DNA of 64,000 nt from NCBI GenBank assembly GCA_045837725.1, contig JBEWZL010000077.1:310001-374000 (forward strand), read 5' to 3'. A program made the translations under genes and the position numbers. The stretch is from Vermamoeba vermiformis. Lineage: Eukaryota > Tubulinea > Echinamoebida. This document shows, piece after piece, positions 1 to 12,879 of this stretch (the first letter of the stretch is position 1; each line of letters starts with the position of its first letter). The notes beneath the pieces were generated by a model. That model was not told where the DNA came from. It saw only the letters and a program-made list of their open reading frames with translations, and made no database searches.

Positions 1-463
1 AGCGTAAGCTACAACTACTGATAGACACCATCATGAAATATTTATTACTAACTTACCTTTCATCATCATAGCGGAGTGCAAGCCAGTGGAGATTGGTGCT
101 TCGGTGTAGCCCATAGTCTCGCTGGATTTAATTAGGAATTCGCACTCTTCGGGAGTTAACACCTAAACAATACACAATTGATATTAATACATTTAAATTT
201 CTTATCGATAAATATCTAAACGAATTCGTAATTTAAAATCGATATTGAGAATTTTTCATTAACAAAGACCAGCGCTCTTTTAACTTATGATCACGTACAT
301 TGCGTAATATAAATGCTCCTTTAACACCTTCTACGTCTTCTTTTTCAACTGGCTTGGGGTTGGAGCTCCACATAAACTTGCCGAGTGGATTGGAGTCGTG
401 CACCTTCATAGCACGTTCGACTTTAGGGTCAATAATTCTCTTCTTTCTTTCAGCTTGTTCCAT
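1..463 (-). CDS. 2OG-Fe(II) oxygenase-like protein, 5' part only
   Basis: This is the N-terminal part of a gene that runs off the left edge. Exon 1 is 463-299 and starts at the ATG at 463. Exon 2 is 162-57, followed by a GTAAGT donor. Exon 1 ends GAFILRN and joins in frame to VLTPEECEFLIKSSETMGY, then EAPISTG. A segment of the type V(L)xPEECxxLIxxSExxGY is the usual start of the double-stranded beta-helix oxygenase fold of prolyl-4-hydroxylase-like proteins. The catalytic HxD...H residues would lie outside the window, so activity cannot be judged. The first 50 or so residues are basic, with no signal peptide, so a cytosolic or nuclear enzyme is more likely than an ER one. The gene is divergent from VPS53, with 357 bp between the starts. 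Confidence 0.55.
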
Positions 464-820
464 TCTGAGTTGTTGTGTTGTTTAGGTTGCGAGATGTTAA
501 AATGAAACTCAACCAAAGTTCGGCTTTTGTGCTGACGCAAGACAGTTTCTACGAATTTCAAGTAACGCCTCGCGTAGTAGAATTGCAATTCTAGCGAACA
601 TATCCTCATTAGTGGCAATTTTGTACCAGTATCATATCAGGCTGTCAACCTACGGCTCGGGTAATTTTCAAATAAACAAATTTCAAACCAAAATAATGTT
701 CCCTATTTTTCTTTGCTGATCGTGCACTAAAGCACAAAATAAGAATCAGTGTTATTTATTAGCAGTGTTAAATTGAATAGTGTTGTTTTGCTCAAGCAAC
801 AGGAGTGACAACGCTAAAAT
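464..820. other. Divergent promoter region
   Basis: Non-coding stretch between the divergent starts of the oxygenase gene and VPS53. It is AT-rich toward the VPS53 side. No RNA gene or clear motif was seen. Confidence 0.5.
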
Positions 821-3800
821 ATGGATGATCAAGGGCAACGTCTAGATAAAATTGTAGCTCAAAATGGTAACACTCCTATATTAGTTTACAATTAAATTTG
901 ATACAATGTAGTGTTCTTGTGGAGTACACTAGCATAATTGGGCAAATTGAAAAATATTTATTTTATTTTTAATTGAATATCGCATTTATTAAATTAAAAT
1001 ATTACAGAGGAGCTAAAGTTAACAGAGAAAACTCAAAAAGCGATTGCCGAAATTCTTCCGAGCAAAGATCCGCTCGATCAGCCAGACTTCAATTACATAG
1101 ATTATGTGAACACTATTTTTCCAAATGGTACGTCGATTAATAATATCCTGTATTTTATGACGATATTAATTTACATGATAATAGAGAAGTCAGTCGAAAA
1201 TATTGAAAATGAGTTGACGAAACTGCGCCTCAAAGTGAAAAGGTACGAACAGAGGAGCAATAATAATACATATATTATTACAAATGAATATAAATATAAC
1301 ACGTGCACTGCAGAATTGACGAAGATATCCTCTCGTCCGTGTACAAACAAACACGAGCAGGCACGAAGGGCAAGCAAGAGCTCGACAAGGCCAATGTCGC
1401 CGTGCAAGAACTGTTCACTAAAGTCGGTGAGATTAAGCGCAAGGCCTCGGAGAGTGAACAGATGGTCCAAGAGATTTGTCGTGACATTCGCGATCTCGAC
1501 TTTGCCAAGCGCAATTTATCGACAGCTATTGATGCCTTGAGAAAACTGCACGAAGCAGGTCAGTTGCACCACTAAGCAGAGTGCATATGAATGAGACTAA
1601 TCATTGTTATTACGTACAGTGACCTGCTTGGAACAGATTAAGACGATGACGGAGAGGAAACAATACGTTGAAGTGGCCAAGCGGTACTCAGTGAGTGTTA
1701 TGATAATATTGCCTAATAGACGCGTAACTAACTGCATGCAAGACGGTGCAAGAGATCTTGTTGTTCTTCTCGGCATACAAAGACATCCCTAAGATCAAAG
1801 AAATTCAAAAACAAGTTGACGCTGTCACCAGTCAACTGCGCGAGCTGATGTTCTCTGAGTTCAACAAGTACGTTACTGGTAATAATACTGCACCATTGCC
1901 CTATCTAACTTGCGTCACAGCCCTAACTTAAAGCACTTGACACCAAGCGAACAACAACTGATTCTCGACGCGTCATCTGTCGTGTCAGCTCTCGGTCCTG
2001 AAACAAAGAAAGAAGTGCTCAGCAAATTTGCTCAAAAACAAATGGACAATTACTTGCGTGAATTCAAAGAGGGCACTGAGGTACTTCTAAAGCAGACAGA
2101 TTTTTTATTACGGATGCACTGACAAAAGGTTACTTTAGCAAGGAAAACTCGAAAATCTTGAAAAGAGATACACGTGGTTGATGCAACTGTTAAAGCAATT
2201 CTCCGAGCACTACTCCAAAATATTCCCTGCAGCTTGGAAAGTCGACGAATATTTGTGCGAGGAGTTCTGTTTCACAACACGTGACAAAATGTCGGAGATG
2301 TTAGAAAAGAACAAATTCGCCTTGAGCAACAACAAAGAAATGATTCCCGTGTTCACCAAGGCCATCAAAAACACACAGAAATTCGAGCGCGAGTTGATGA
2401 ACATGTTTTCACACACCGTTGAACTGAAGCAGTTTGAAGAGGATGGTCAAAACTTGCAAGACAAGTACGAGAAGTGGAAGCAGAGTCAAGAGAAGGGCGA
2501 GGCAGTGGGCGAGGCACCACAGGCCAAACAGACCACTGAGGCCCTCAAGTTCAAAGGCATTATCTTGTGCGCCTTCACACCTTACTTGTATATTTGGGTG
2601 CAACACCAGGACAGTTTGTTGCAGAGCATGTTCGATCAAGTGCTGGCGGATGAGAAGTGGACTGTCGACGAAGACGAGCGCATCAAAGTGCTCGTGTCGA
2701 GTTCAGACATCTTCTACAACCTCAATCAACTCTACACCAAGTCCTTCAGCAAAGGTCAGTCGCACTTTGACCTCTATCGTCTCTTCAAGAAGTACTTGGA
2801 CATGTACGCGGACAGATTGCGTGACAAGATTCAAGGGTAAGCTGTGCTTAGTTACTTCAAGACTTAAAGACTAATCGACTCAGATTTAACACCGCGACCA
2901 TCAGTGCCGATGAAGAGAAGATCATCTGTTTGGTCCTCAACACTTCTGACTACTGCATCGGATTCACAAAGAAAGTTGAGCAAAACTTCAAAGAGGACAT
3001 TGAAGCAGCGTTCAAAGACAAGGTCGAGTTAGACACCACCGCTGAACGATTCCAAAAGTAAGTCGACTCCGCTACAAGTAAATTCTGGGTGCTGACTAAC
3101 ACCTGCTTGACCAGTCTTATTGGCTTGGCCTCAGCGACACTCGTGAAGGTCATTGGTGACGTCATTGAACCAGCTTTAGAGTCACTCGTCCAAACCAACT
3201 GGGGTATGTCGTGCGTGTGATTGTAATTAGCGAGTGTACTTATCATGCACTACAGAGACCCTGACCTCGGTGGGCGATCAATCAGGCTACATGGACGAAA
3301 TGCAATCGATCATTCAAGAGAAGGCACCTTGGTACCGCAAGTGGATGACCTCAGGCCAACACTTCCAGTTCTGGTGCGACTCATTCGTCGGCGTGTTCAT
3401 TCCCAAGCTGTACGAGTCTATCTTCAAGTGCAGACGAATCAGCGAGATTGGCGCAGAACAACTGCGTGTCGATGTTGCTGCAGCCACCAACTTCTTGGCC
3501 ACAATGCCTGTCTACGGCATGGCACCCACCAATCAGGCCCCAGAACGGTACGTGCTTATTGCCGTCTTCCTCCTTTAATAGCACTAACATTGCATGCGCA
3601 GATATGTCAAGCGTGTCAAGCGTGACATGGGTCGTTTGGACAAGTTGTTGAAGACAGTTATGACACCAGCGGAATTGCTCGTTGACACGTACAAAGCTAT
3701 CGTGCAAGACCACACTGAAATGGACCTCATTAAGATCATGGACATTCAAGGCATCAAGAAGTCAGAGCAAGAGACCTATTTAGATCAATATGGCAGTCCT

Positions 3801-3914
3801 AAGGACTCACCTGGTCGTCTCGAGGTCCGTGCAGCAGCCGCGAGTGAAGACAAGGCCTCAACTATTCGCAAGCTGTTCAGTTTGGACACGTATCGATTAG
3901 ACAGAAATAACTAA
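821..3914 (+). CDS. VPS53: VPS53, subunit of the GARP/EARP tethering complex
   Basis: VPS53 tethers endosome-derived vesicles at the trans-Golgi network (GARP) or at recycling endosomes (EARP). Exons read as 821-866, 1008-1127, 1185-1242, 1314-1558, 1620-1690, 1743-1867, 1921-2080, 2139-2836, 2884-3057, 3115-3203, 3256-3547 and 3602-3914, all in phase. Family landmarks are the N-terminal NYIDYVNTIFPN segment, the coiled-coil stretch KASESEQMVQEICRDIRDLD, then TMTERKQYVEVAKRYS. Next come KRYTWLMQLLKQFSEHYSKIFP and, near the end, IPKLYESIFKCRRISEIGAEQL. The protein ends with about 100 residues corresponding to the conserved helical C-terminal bundle. The ATG at 821 is chosen because it is the first ATG of the exon that joins in phase to the conserved VPS53 N-terminus. 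Confidence 0.93.
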
Positions 3915-4008
3915 GTGGTGCACGTGTTAAATTAATAAATAGCTCATTTTTTTGTTAGTCACTTTCTTGCTCTGATCGTGAAAACAACAACTGCAAGGAA
4001 CTAACATA

Positions 4009-5746
4009 ATGGAAGCGAAGTTACAAAATTTTATTAAATGGATGAAGGACAATGGCTTCAACCTCAATCCAAAGCTTGAGCTTAAAAGGATGCCAGATGA
4101 ACGAGGTCATTCTGCCGTTGCCATTGAAAAAATCAAGGTAATTTTGCCAATTATTTTAAAAATATTACCTAACTCTCAAACGTGTAATTTGACAAATCCA
4201 ATCTGGATCGGATCGCAAAACTAATCTGGATTTATATAGAAAGGAGAAGTCCTTTTTAGAATCACACCAAAAATGGTACTTAGTGTCAGCAATAGTGAAC
4301 TCTATCCCAAGCTATTCAAAAAGATGGGATCACGAATTGAGGTTCTGCTGCCTGAGTGGAACGCACTTATTTTAACTATGATGTGGGAATATACGAATCC
4401 GAAGTCAAAGTAAGGTGCTTATAATCCTTTTCATCTATTATAACGATGACTGCAGGTGGAGACCGTATTTGGATCTGTTACCCGAGGCCTTGGAGACACC
4501 TGTGTTCTGGACTGAAACCGAACTCGAACAGCTTAAAGGAACTTCCATTTACGATAGCATTGGTAGGTGCATATACTTTCCATATTATGGTCTTGCTAAC
4601 TGATGCTCCTAGGCCTGACTGAGATCCGCGGCGATTACGACCGCTTCATCGTGCCCATGATTGAGAAACACAAGCAATTATTCGACCCCAATGTGCACAC
4701 TTTTGAGTTGTACAAACGAATGGGCTCCTTGATCATGGCGTACTCATTCTCTACTGAAGAAGAAGTTGCTATGATGCCAATGGCTGGTACGAGTCACTTG
4801 ATATTCATACGATATTTGCACTCGACTAACGGCACGCGCAGATATGCTGAACCACAGAACTGGCTTCAATAACGCACGTCTGATGGATGATGAGGATGAA
4901 GAAGAAGAAGAAAAGCCAAAGAAGTCCAACAAAAAGAACAAGAAGCAAGAAGAGGAAGGTGTGCTCAAGATGACAGCGATTAAAGTGATCGAAAAAGACG
5001 ATGAAATCTACAACACTTACGGAGATTTGGGCACTGGCGAGTTGTTGCGCAAGTACGGCTTTGTTGAAGAGAACAATCCCTTTGACAGCGTGGACATTGA
5101 GATGCCGCTCATCATTGAAGTCTGCAAGCAATTGAGACCTAACTTGTTCGAAAAGAAACTCACCTTCCTCACGGACATTGAGTTGATTGACGAAGAAGGC
5201 ATTATCATTATTAACAACGAAGAACTCGTGCCCGAACGATTGCGCTACTTGTGCAGTCTGTTCAACAGCACGCAAGAGGAGTTTGAACAGTGGATGAAAG
5301 ACGTGTTGAAAGCGCAAGAAGACAGCACCATGCACGATGATCACGAGCACAAACACGATCACGAGCACACTGAGGACGGTGACTGCTGTGCACAGGATGA
5401 CGAGGACAATGATGAAGACGAAGAGATGAATGACGGCGAGGAAGATGAAGACGAGGACGATGAGATGGAGATGAGTGACGATGAGGACAGTGAGATTGAA
5501 GACGTGCCTATCACGATCGCCGATCAGAAGGGCGTCAATGACTTGATGCTCGAAGTGCTCAAAAAGAGACTCAGCTTATACAGCACTAGCCTCCAAGACG
5601 ACGAGGTCCAACTAACTCAATTGAAAGGAGCAAAGAACAACAACAATTCTTCCTCAGCGAACTCCCGTCTGTATGCTGCCCTCGTTGTGCGTATCTCCGA
5701 AAAGAGACTGTTGAATGCCGCAGTGAATAAAATCAGCTCGAGCTAA
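4009..5746 (+). CDS. SET-domain protein lysine methyltransferase, SETD6/RKM type
   Basis: Exons are 4009-4137, 4240-4409, 4456-4562, 4613-4786 and 4842-5746. The product should use S-adenosylmethionine to methylate lysines on non-histone proteins. The family has the SET domain split by an insert, followed by a Rubisco-LSMT substrate-binding domain. The sequence shows KKGEVLFRI (SET start), the catalytic motif MPMADMLNHR across the 4786/4842 junction, and the cofactor-side motif DEIYNTYGDLGTGELLRKYGFV. The C-terminal part, LEVLKKRLSLY and RISEKRLLNAA, is typical of SETD6 and yeast Rkm proteins. Two odd acidic runs are present: one inside the SET domain just after DMLNH (about 4883-4960), and one of His/Asp/Glu repeats at about 5330-5500. 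The second could bind metal or act as an acidic surface. The specific substrate cannot be read from sequence. Confidence 0.85.
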
Positions 5747-5919
5747 GAGCGATTTATTCTATGTTTAGAAACCACGTGATTCAACCGCTTATAGGTACTT
5801 CTTCCGAATTTGTTTCGAAAATTATTCAATTTATTATCGTATACTGCAATCCAGCCAACTAACACGGATGCGTACCTAATACTACCGAACGAAGTTCATA
5901 ACACGAACGAAATTCTAAT

Positions 5920-8770
5920 ATGGACGACCTGCATGAAACCTTCTTTAATGCGGTGAATAACAGTAAGTCACCTCAAATAATTTAAATATTTTCATGCTCA
6001 GTACAAATTTTTCCGCGAGTGTAAGGATATCGCATAAAGACTGAAAATAATTATTTCTCTGTGCAGACATTGTGCCTCAACTAGAGTATATTTTAACACA
6101 AAAAGCCCTCAATGTAAACAAAGTTGATGAAAATGGCAAATCCGCTTTACATCTGGCTGCGATGAATGGTAAATAGAAATAAATACTCTCCATAATACTA
6201 ACATCAGTTAGAATATTATGAAATATGTTTTATGATTGCAAAGCACAAAAACACCGAGATCACTCCGGATGCCAAACGAGAAACAGTACTGCACGTTCTA
6301 TCGAGAAGGAAAATGCTTGAAGTCGACAAAAAAGTCATTAAACAGCTTGTGCAGGCTGTAATAAAGCGAGGTAAGCTCATGAATTTTCATTCCATACTTT
6401 TTGTACTGATCCAATTCAGGTGGTGACGTCAATCAAGAAAACAAATCAGGCAGTACGCCATTACACGAGGCAATTGGTCATGATAACCATGTGATGACCA
6501 GGATTTTGTTAAGTAGTGGTGCCAAGCCCCTGGTCGCCAATCAGTAATCACACATCATTTACGACCCCATTTGATTGTACTAACACTGCGCTCAGTAACG
6601 GCGAAACAGCCCTGCATTGTTGCTTTGTGAATTTCAACGAGACTATTGCCGAGATTATTGTCAACAAGTACAGCAGCACCATTGACAAACTCAAATCGAA
6701 GAACAAAGAGTCTAACGAGACAGATACGGCTCTAGTCTGGCTATTAAGATGTAAATTAAATAATGCAATTATGTGCAACAACTCTAATATACTACAGGGA
6801 TAATTCACTTGTCGACCACGACTGAACAAGAGAAGACAATGAACTCCAAAGATCGCGCTATATTCGAGTCTATATTCACCAACGCAATCAAAAAAGGTCG
6901 CGCAGACATTGTAGCTGCGTTGCTGAAGGAGCCGATCAATATCAACACGACTGACTTCGATGGCTGGACTCCCCTCCATCACGCCGCCATGCACGGTATG
7001 GCTCTCTATAACTTCCAAATCAGCTCTCATCCTATGACAGGTCAATTCAAAATTGTCAAGCACATCTTGCAGCACAAAGACGTGCGCATTCTCGTTGATC
7101 GCGATGGCAACACACCGCTCTATTACTTGGTACAAAAGATCCCGCAACAACATGAAGTGTGTCTCTATTGGCAGATACTATCGCTGTTTATGCACCACGG
7201 CCTCGATTTGAACTTTCAGAATGAGAAGGGCGAGACACCGCTGCATGAAGCGGCATTTAGGAACAACTTGCCTGCCACTCAGTACTTCCTCTCGAGCGGT
7301 GCTGACATGAGTCTGCAAACTACGTAAGTCACATCAGATTAGCAAGTCCGCATGGGCTCTAACGGGTTTGTAGCTCGGGTGAGAATGTACTGCACTACGG
7401 AGCACGGTGCACTTCAATTGATGTGCTGAAGGTAAGTGCGCAAGTTAATAAAATGACCGTGCCTGATCACGTTCAGCTGCTACTTCAACGCGCTACTCCA
7501 GACCTACTCGATGTCGAGAGTGTTGATGGCACACCCGAAGCAGTGGCACAGAAGTGTTTCAATCACGAGGCCAAACAAGAGTTCAAACACGTGCGCAATC
7601 AGACACCACTCTTGCTCGTGCCACGCTCGCTGTGGCTGCACTTGTTCACATTCCTCTCTGCGAAGTAAGTAGCTGCGCTGGTTCCGACTTGTTGTACTCA
7701 ACGTCACTTGTTTAGTACTCTAGCTCGCATTGGCCAGGTGTGCACTGCATTCTTGAACTTGAGTCGTGACGACGCATTGTGGAGGACTCTAGTGACCGAG
7801 TACGGCGACAACACGATGCTGAGCACCGTTCACCGCATGCACTGCTTTGACTCGCTGACTGGCTCGGAGTTTGTCAAGTCAGTGCTCGTACGAGACAACA
7901 ATATTCGCAGCTATTATCTCGACAGGACCTTGTTACTAAAATGCACTGCGTATGTGGAGCCTGAAGACCTGCCATCGCCCACTATGTCAAAGGTAAGTTG
8001 GTGATTAAATTCCATTCTTAACTGACCTATGATAGTACGACACACTACGCAAGTCAATGTCAGCCATATTCAACAAAATACTCAAAAAGTCCACCTCGGA
8101 AAGGTACGTGTGCCAATTATTCGTGTACGAATCCAGTCTAACCTAGAGCTGCAGCACACCTCCCAAGCAAGCTAATTCGGAAGAAACACCGCCGCAATCC
8201 CCGCGAGTCAGGCCTCTCAATTCGGTACCACTCAAAGTGCTCGTCGTGGGCTCGCCTTCGCATGTCAAATCAGCACTGACGCGCAGACTGTCGCAGCAAG
8301 AAACACTGTTCGCATCAGTCGTCTCTGATTGGTCCATTGTCATTCTACCAGTCGGCGACGCCTCACAAGAGATCAAGATTGCAGATGTGGATGACAAGCA
8401 GTTCAACAATCTTGCCCGCGAATGTGACGGTGTAGTCGTGCACTGTGACTTTACGCGCGAGGATTGCTTGGACGCACTCGTGAACAACTTGCGCGAGGTC
8501 AAACAGAAGTGCAACAAAGATGTGCGCGTGATTGTGTTCGGTGCTGGTGAAGATCGTGCTCGTGTCGCATCTTTCAATGAGATAGTGGTAAGTGCTGTGA
8601 GGCTATTTAAGGCCTGACTAACACCTGCTCTTCAGCACCAATGTCGTGCAGCCTATCAAGACAGCGTGAGCATTCAAGCGTACCTCGAGAACATCCTGTT
8701 GAACGCCGAACTAGCTCTGCACATGATGATGATGAGCCTTCGTCGCTTTCAAAAGCAAACCAAATTGTAA
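5920..8770 (+). CDS. Ankyrin-repeat / F-box protein with a degenerate small-GTPase-like tail
   Basis: About 13 exons join in frame from ATG 5920 to TAA 8768-8770. The first two thirds are ankyrin repeats, seen as ENGKSALHLAAMNG, GSTPLHEAIGHDN, NGETALHCCF, DGWTPLHHAAMHG and KGETPLHEAAFRNN. Around 7615-7790 follows an F-box, PRSLWLHLFTFLSAK then TLARIGQVCTAFLNLSRDDALW, which should bind Skp1. The protein is therefore probably a substrate receptor of an SCF ubiquitin ligase, with ankyrins as the substrate-binding part. The last exons carry LKVLVVGSPSHVKSALTRRL, a Ras-like beta1/P-loop. It has K and S but lacks the Gly before Lys, and the DxxG and NKxD boxes are also lost, so a pseudo-GTPase is inferred. 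The stop is followed closely by the 3' end of Derlin on the other strand. Confidence 0.75.
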
Positions 8771-8850
8771 TGTAGAACAAATAATCAGCGTGTTGTATAT
8801 AAATGTAGAATAGTTCGTTAATGCTGACGTGTTATTCAAAGTATTTTACA

Positions 8851-9882
8851 TTAGTTAACAGGTGCTGCAACGTCATTATTATTGTTATTAGCAGCATTGT
8901 TGTTGTTATCATTATTGTTATTTACATTAGCTGCTGGTTGTGCTGCTCTTCCTGCGACTTGCGGCTCAACGACGGGACCGTCAATCAAATGTTTTCTATT
9001 GCACTCGTTAGACCATACATCACATACAACTATCGCTACTTACAATATGCCTGGCGTCTTCAACAGTTGTCTGCCACTCGTGCGCGGATAAATATCGACG
9101 AAGAAGTAATAAATGTGACCAACAATGATGCCTAACAAGTCAAATATCGAGCCAGACTAGACACACACATTGTTAGTCCTGCCTAATAGCATCCATATAA
9201 GCTACTTACGGGATCAGCCAAGTATTCAATCAGTAAAATGACCCACGGCAAGTACGGCGCGTTGAAATTAAACAAGCCCAAGAAATTCATGCGCGCGTGT
9301 GGATTGCGTCGCGCCCAAACATAAACGATCATAAATGCGAGACTAGGGCCCAAAAATAATGGGTTCAACGTTGTTTTTGAATAGATTGCCCAGTCAATGA
9401 ACTTGAAATGCAGAATTAGTACGATGAAAACTAGTTGTAAGAATACTTACTAATAACATTGAGCCACCAAATATGTACATAAATAAGAAATCGGCTGCTT
9501 TACCGCGGTAAGAACCTTGTTCTAACGCTTCGCTGTGGCGCACTCTTGAAATTGAAAATTTATTAATTTCAAAAATTTAAAAAAACTCAGAAAATACTTA
9601 CAAGAATACCATATGGAATATAAAGCCAAGGCCGAATTGTCCAAAAAATAGAAAATTGGTAAAAAGTCGCCATATCTTTTTAGAACAAGAATTAGTTCAA
9701 TTCCGTCATCCGAAATTCGCGAGACCTACCTCCATGCGTTGATAAACCAACTGAAAATTTAAATAAATATCCATTAAGCTAATAATGTCAAGATGAACTG
9801 CCAGTGTCGTCAAGCAACACGCGGTCATGTAAGATCGCGTAATGATCGGCAACTGCTTGTACCAAGACTCGACCTGATTCAT
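8851..9882 (-). CDS. DERL: Derlin, ER-associated degradation channel protein
   Basis: Derlins are rhomboid-like pseudoproteases of the ER membrane that help pull misfolded proteins into the cytosol for p97 and proteasome degradation. The model starts at ATG 9882 ([19 protein letters not shown]) and ends at TAA 8853-8851, with several small exons. Visible hallmarks are W followed by [20 protein letters not shown] (the Derlin WR-region), AYLPW-type loops ([11 protein letters not shown]), and [23 protein letters not shown] in the last exon. Several hydrophobic segments agree with the usual multi-pass topology. The tail after the family core is rich in Asn, Val and Ala (an AAC/AAT run at about 8870-8930), a low-complexity extension without a visible p97-binding SHP box. 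The gene is divergent from STT3, another ER-membrane gene. Confidence 0.85.
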
Positions 9883-10097
9883 CGCAGAAACTTCTCGTGT
9901 ATAGTTTGCTTATTAAAATAATAACTCAAGTGCATAACACGTCACCAAGATGGTTCGGTTTTATCAACTTTATTTTGCCGTCACGTGGTCGCATTTCTAT
10001 TTCTGGACCAGTATTGACTTGTGTTGACTGAGCCAGTAAGCAGATTTTTTTATTGGCCTATCAAGGCGTCTTTTACGAGCGGAACTTAAGCAACAAT

Positions 10098-12879
10098 ATG
10101 AAGCTGTCGTCAGTCGTTCCTTCAGCCAGGCAAGACTTCTTGATGAGAGTGGTGATTCTCTCTCTCATCTACGTCTTGGGTAAGATTTTGGTGCTGTGAT
10201 ATTTATTTAAGCCTGCTTAATAATCTAATGCAATTATTTTACAGCCTTTTCGACTCGTTTGTTCTCAGTATTGAGATTTGAGAGTGTTATTCACGAGGTG
10301 AGTCATCGAAGTAATTTTTCAAAATAATTATTCCTTGCCTTCCACTAACGCAGGTAGCAAAATAATTAATGAAAATGCAAAATATACACTACTGCAACAT
10401 TATTTACAGCTATTACAATGTGTATGGACGCAGATATTAATTGTTAAAATTTTTTCAGTTCGATCCTTATTTCAACTTTCGCTCAACCAAGTACCTCGTA
10501 GAAGAAGGATTTTATAACTTTATCAACTGGTTCGATGAAATTAGCTGGTACCCTCTTGGAAGAATTGTTGGTGGTACTGTCTATCCAGGTAAGATGCGCG
10601 AATCTTTTGATCAACTAGATTTTACTTTCTGGAACATTCAATCGCACAACTTGCCACAAAAAATGCAAATATATTCGTAGCACACGCTGTGTGAGCTTCT
10701 ATAGCGAAATTTAATGCTCATCTCGAGTCACACGTCACCACAACTGCGTACTTACAATTCACTAGGTTTGATGCTTACTGCCGCTGCCGTGTACTGGATC
10801 TTGCACGCCCTCAACTTCACCGTGCAAATTCGTAACGTCTGCGTCTTGTTGGCCCCTTGGTTCGCCTCGAACACCTCGTTGGTGACCTACTTCTTCACCA
10901 AGGAAGTCAGTGACTCACCCAGCGCTGGTTTGATTGGTGCTGCTATGATTGCCATCGTCCCTGGTACGACATTAATTCTTGCAAGTGACTTGTTGGGACA
11001 ATAACTAACTGTGATTTTGACTCGTGTAGGTTACATCTCACGTTCAGTTGCCGGTTCATTCGATAACGAAGGTATTGCCATTTTTGCGTTGATTTTGACC
11101 TTCTACACTTGGGTCAAGTCGGTCAATACTGGTTCGTTGTACTGGTCTGTCATCTGCTCGTTGTCCTACTTCTACATGGTCGGCGCGTGGGGTGGTTACG
11201 TGTTCATCATTAACTTGATTCCTTTGCACGTCTTGGCTCTCTTGGTCACTGGTCGCTACAGCAACAAGCTCTACATTGCTTACTCGACTCTCTACATTGT
11301 TGGTACCATTCTTGCCATGCAGATCCGATTCGTCGGTTTCCAAGTAAGTTTCCCGTTTTTACTACCCTCAATAGAGTATGTAACTAACCTTGATGACTTT
11401 AGGCCGTCCAATCCGCTGAGCACATGTTGGCTTTGGGTACTTTCGGTTTGTTGCAATTGTACGTCGGTATCAACTGGATTCGCGGCCACTTGGGTGCTGA
11501 GTTGTTCCGCACCTTCTTCCGCATGTCATTCGGTGTTGGTCTCGCCTCTTTCTTCACCGCCTTGACCATTGGTCAATTGACTGGTTACATCAGCCCTTGG
11601 ACTGGTCGTTTCTGGACTTTGTTGGATCCCACTTACGCCAAGGAGAACATTCCCATTATTGCTTCCGTCTCTGAACATCAAGTAAGTCTGAATGCTAATT
11701 TTGCTATTTATTGCATATTCTAACCCGGTGCTCAGCCTACTTCATGGTCCTCATTCTTCTTTGACTTGCACTTCTTGGTCTTCATGTTCCCCGCTGGCAT
11801 CTACTTCTGCTTCAAGAAGTTGTCTGACGGCAACATCTTCGCCATTCTCTACGGCATTACTAGCATCTACTTCGCCGGAGTCATGGTCCGTTTGATGCTT
11901 GTCTTGGCCCCCATTGCTTGCGTCTTGTCTGCCATTGCTGTCTCCGAGACCTTGAAGACGTACATGAAGTACCTCAAACCTCGTCCTTCTGACCGCGCTG
12001 GTCCTCCTCAAATCAAGGGTCAATCCGAGATTGGCTACATCATGGTCGGTGGTCTCTCTCTCTTGCTCGTTCTCTACGTCTTCCACTGCACTTGGGTCAC
12101 TTCTGAGGCCTACTCTTCTCCTTCTATCGTCCTTGCCGCTCGTGGTGGCGACGGAGGGTAAGTAAAGCAACACATGAACTAGCAAGAATTATTACTAACA
12201 CCTCTATTTAGCCGAATTATCTTCGACGATTTCCGTGAGGCTTACTGGTGGTTGCGCATGAACACTGCTCCTGACGCCAAGGTGATGTCATGGTGGGATT
12301 ACGGCTATCAGATTTCAGCTATGGCCAATCGTACTATTCTGGTCGATAACAACACCTGGAACAACACGCACATTGCTCTCGTTGGTAAGGCCTTCGCCTC
12401 CGACGAAGACGAGGCTATTGGCATTATGCGCTCATTGGACGTCGACTACGTGTTGGTTATCTTCGGTGGTTTGACTGGTTATGCCTCTGACGATATCAAC
12501 AAGTTCTTGTGGATGGTTCGTATTGGTGGTAGTGTGGATCCCAACCTCAAGGAGAAGGACTACTACACCCCTAAGGGCGAGTTCAGAGTCGACGCTGGTG
12601 GCAGCAAGACTCTCTTGAACTGCTTGATGTACAAGTTGTGCTTCTACAGATTCGGTGAGGTGTACACTGAGCGTGGTAAGTAGCACTCGTGACATTCAGC
12701 CGTGTGACTGGCACTCATCTCCGTTTACTTGTGTAGGTCGTCCCAGCGGTTACGATCGTGTCCGCAATGCTGAGATTGGCAACAAGGCCTTCGACTTGGA
12801 ATACCTCGAGGAAGCCTTCACTTCTCAACACTGGTTGGTCCGTATTTACAAGGTTAAGCCGCCAGCCAACCGTGCTTAA
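10098..12879 (+). CDS. STT3: STT3, catalytic subunit of oligosaccharyltransferase
   Basis: STT3 transfers the lipid-linked oligosaccharide to Asn in N-x-S/T sequons in the ER lumen. About nine exons join in frame from ATG 10098 to TAA 12877-12879, giving roughly the family length. The first luminal DxE/DxD region is [32 protein letters not shown] is the family's SVSEHQP motif. The peptide-binding motif [14 protein letters not shown] lies at about 12291-12332. It is followed by [17 protein letters not shown], the conserved glycosylated segment. Around eleven to thirteen hydrophobic helices precede the soluble C-terminal domain. All known catalytic motifs are intact. Codons here are richer in C at third positions than in neighbouring low-complexity genes, which suggests strong expression. 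Confidence 0.97.

Noticed and set aside
8821-9135. Open frame on + strand opposite the Derlin 3' end
   Set aside because: It is the shadow of the Asn-rich Derlin tail. No start context, no family, and Derlin is firmly supported on the other strand.
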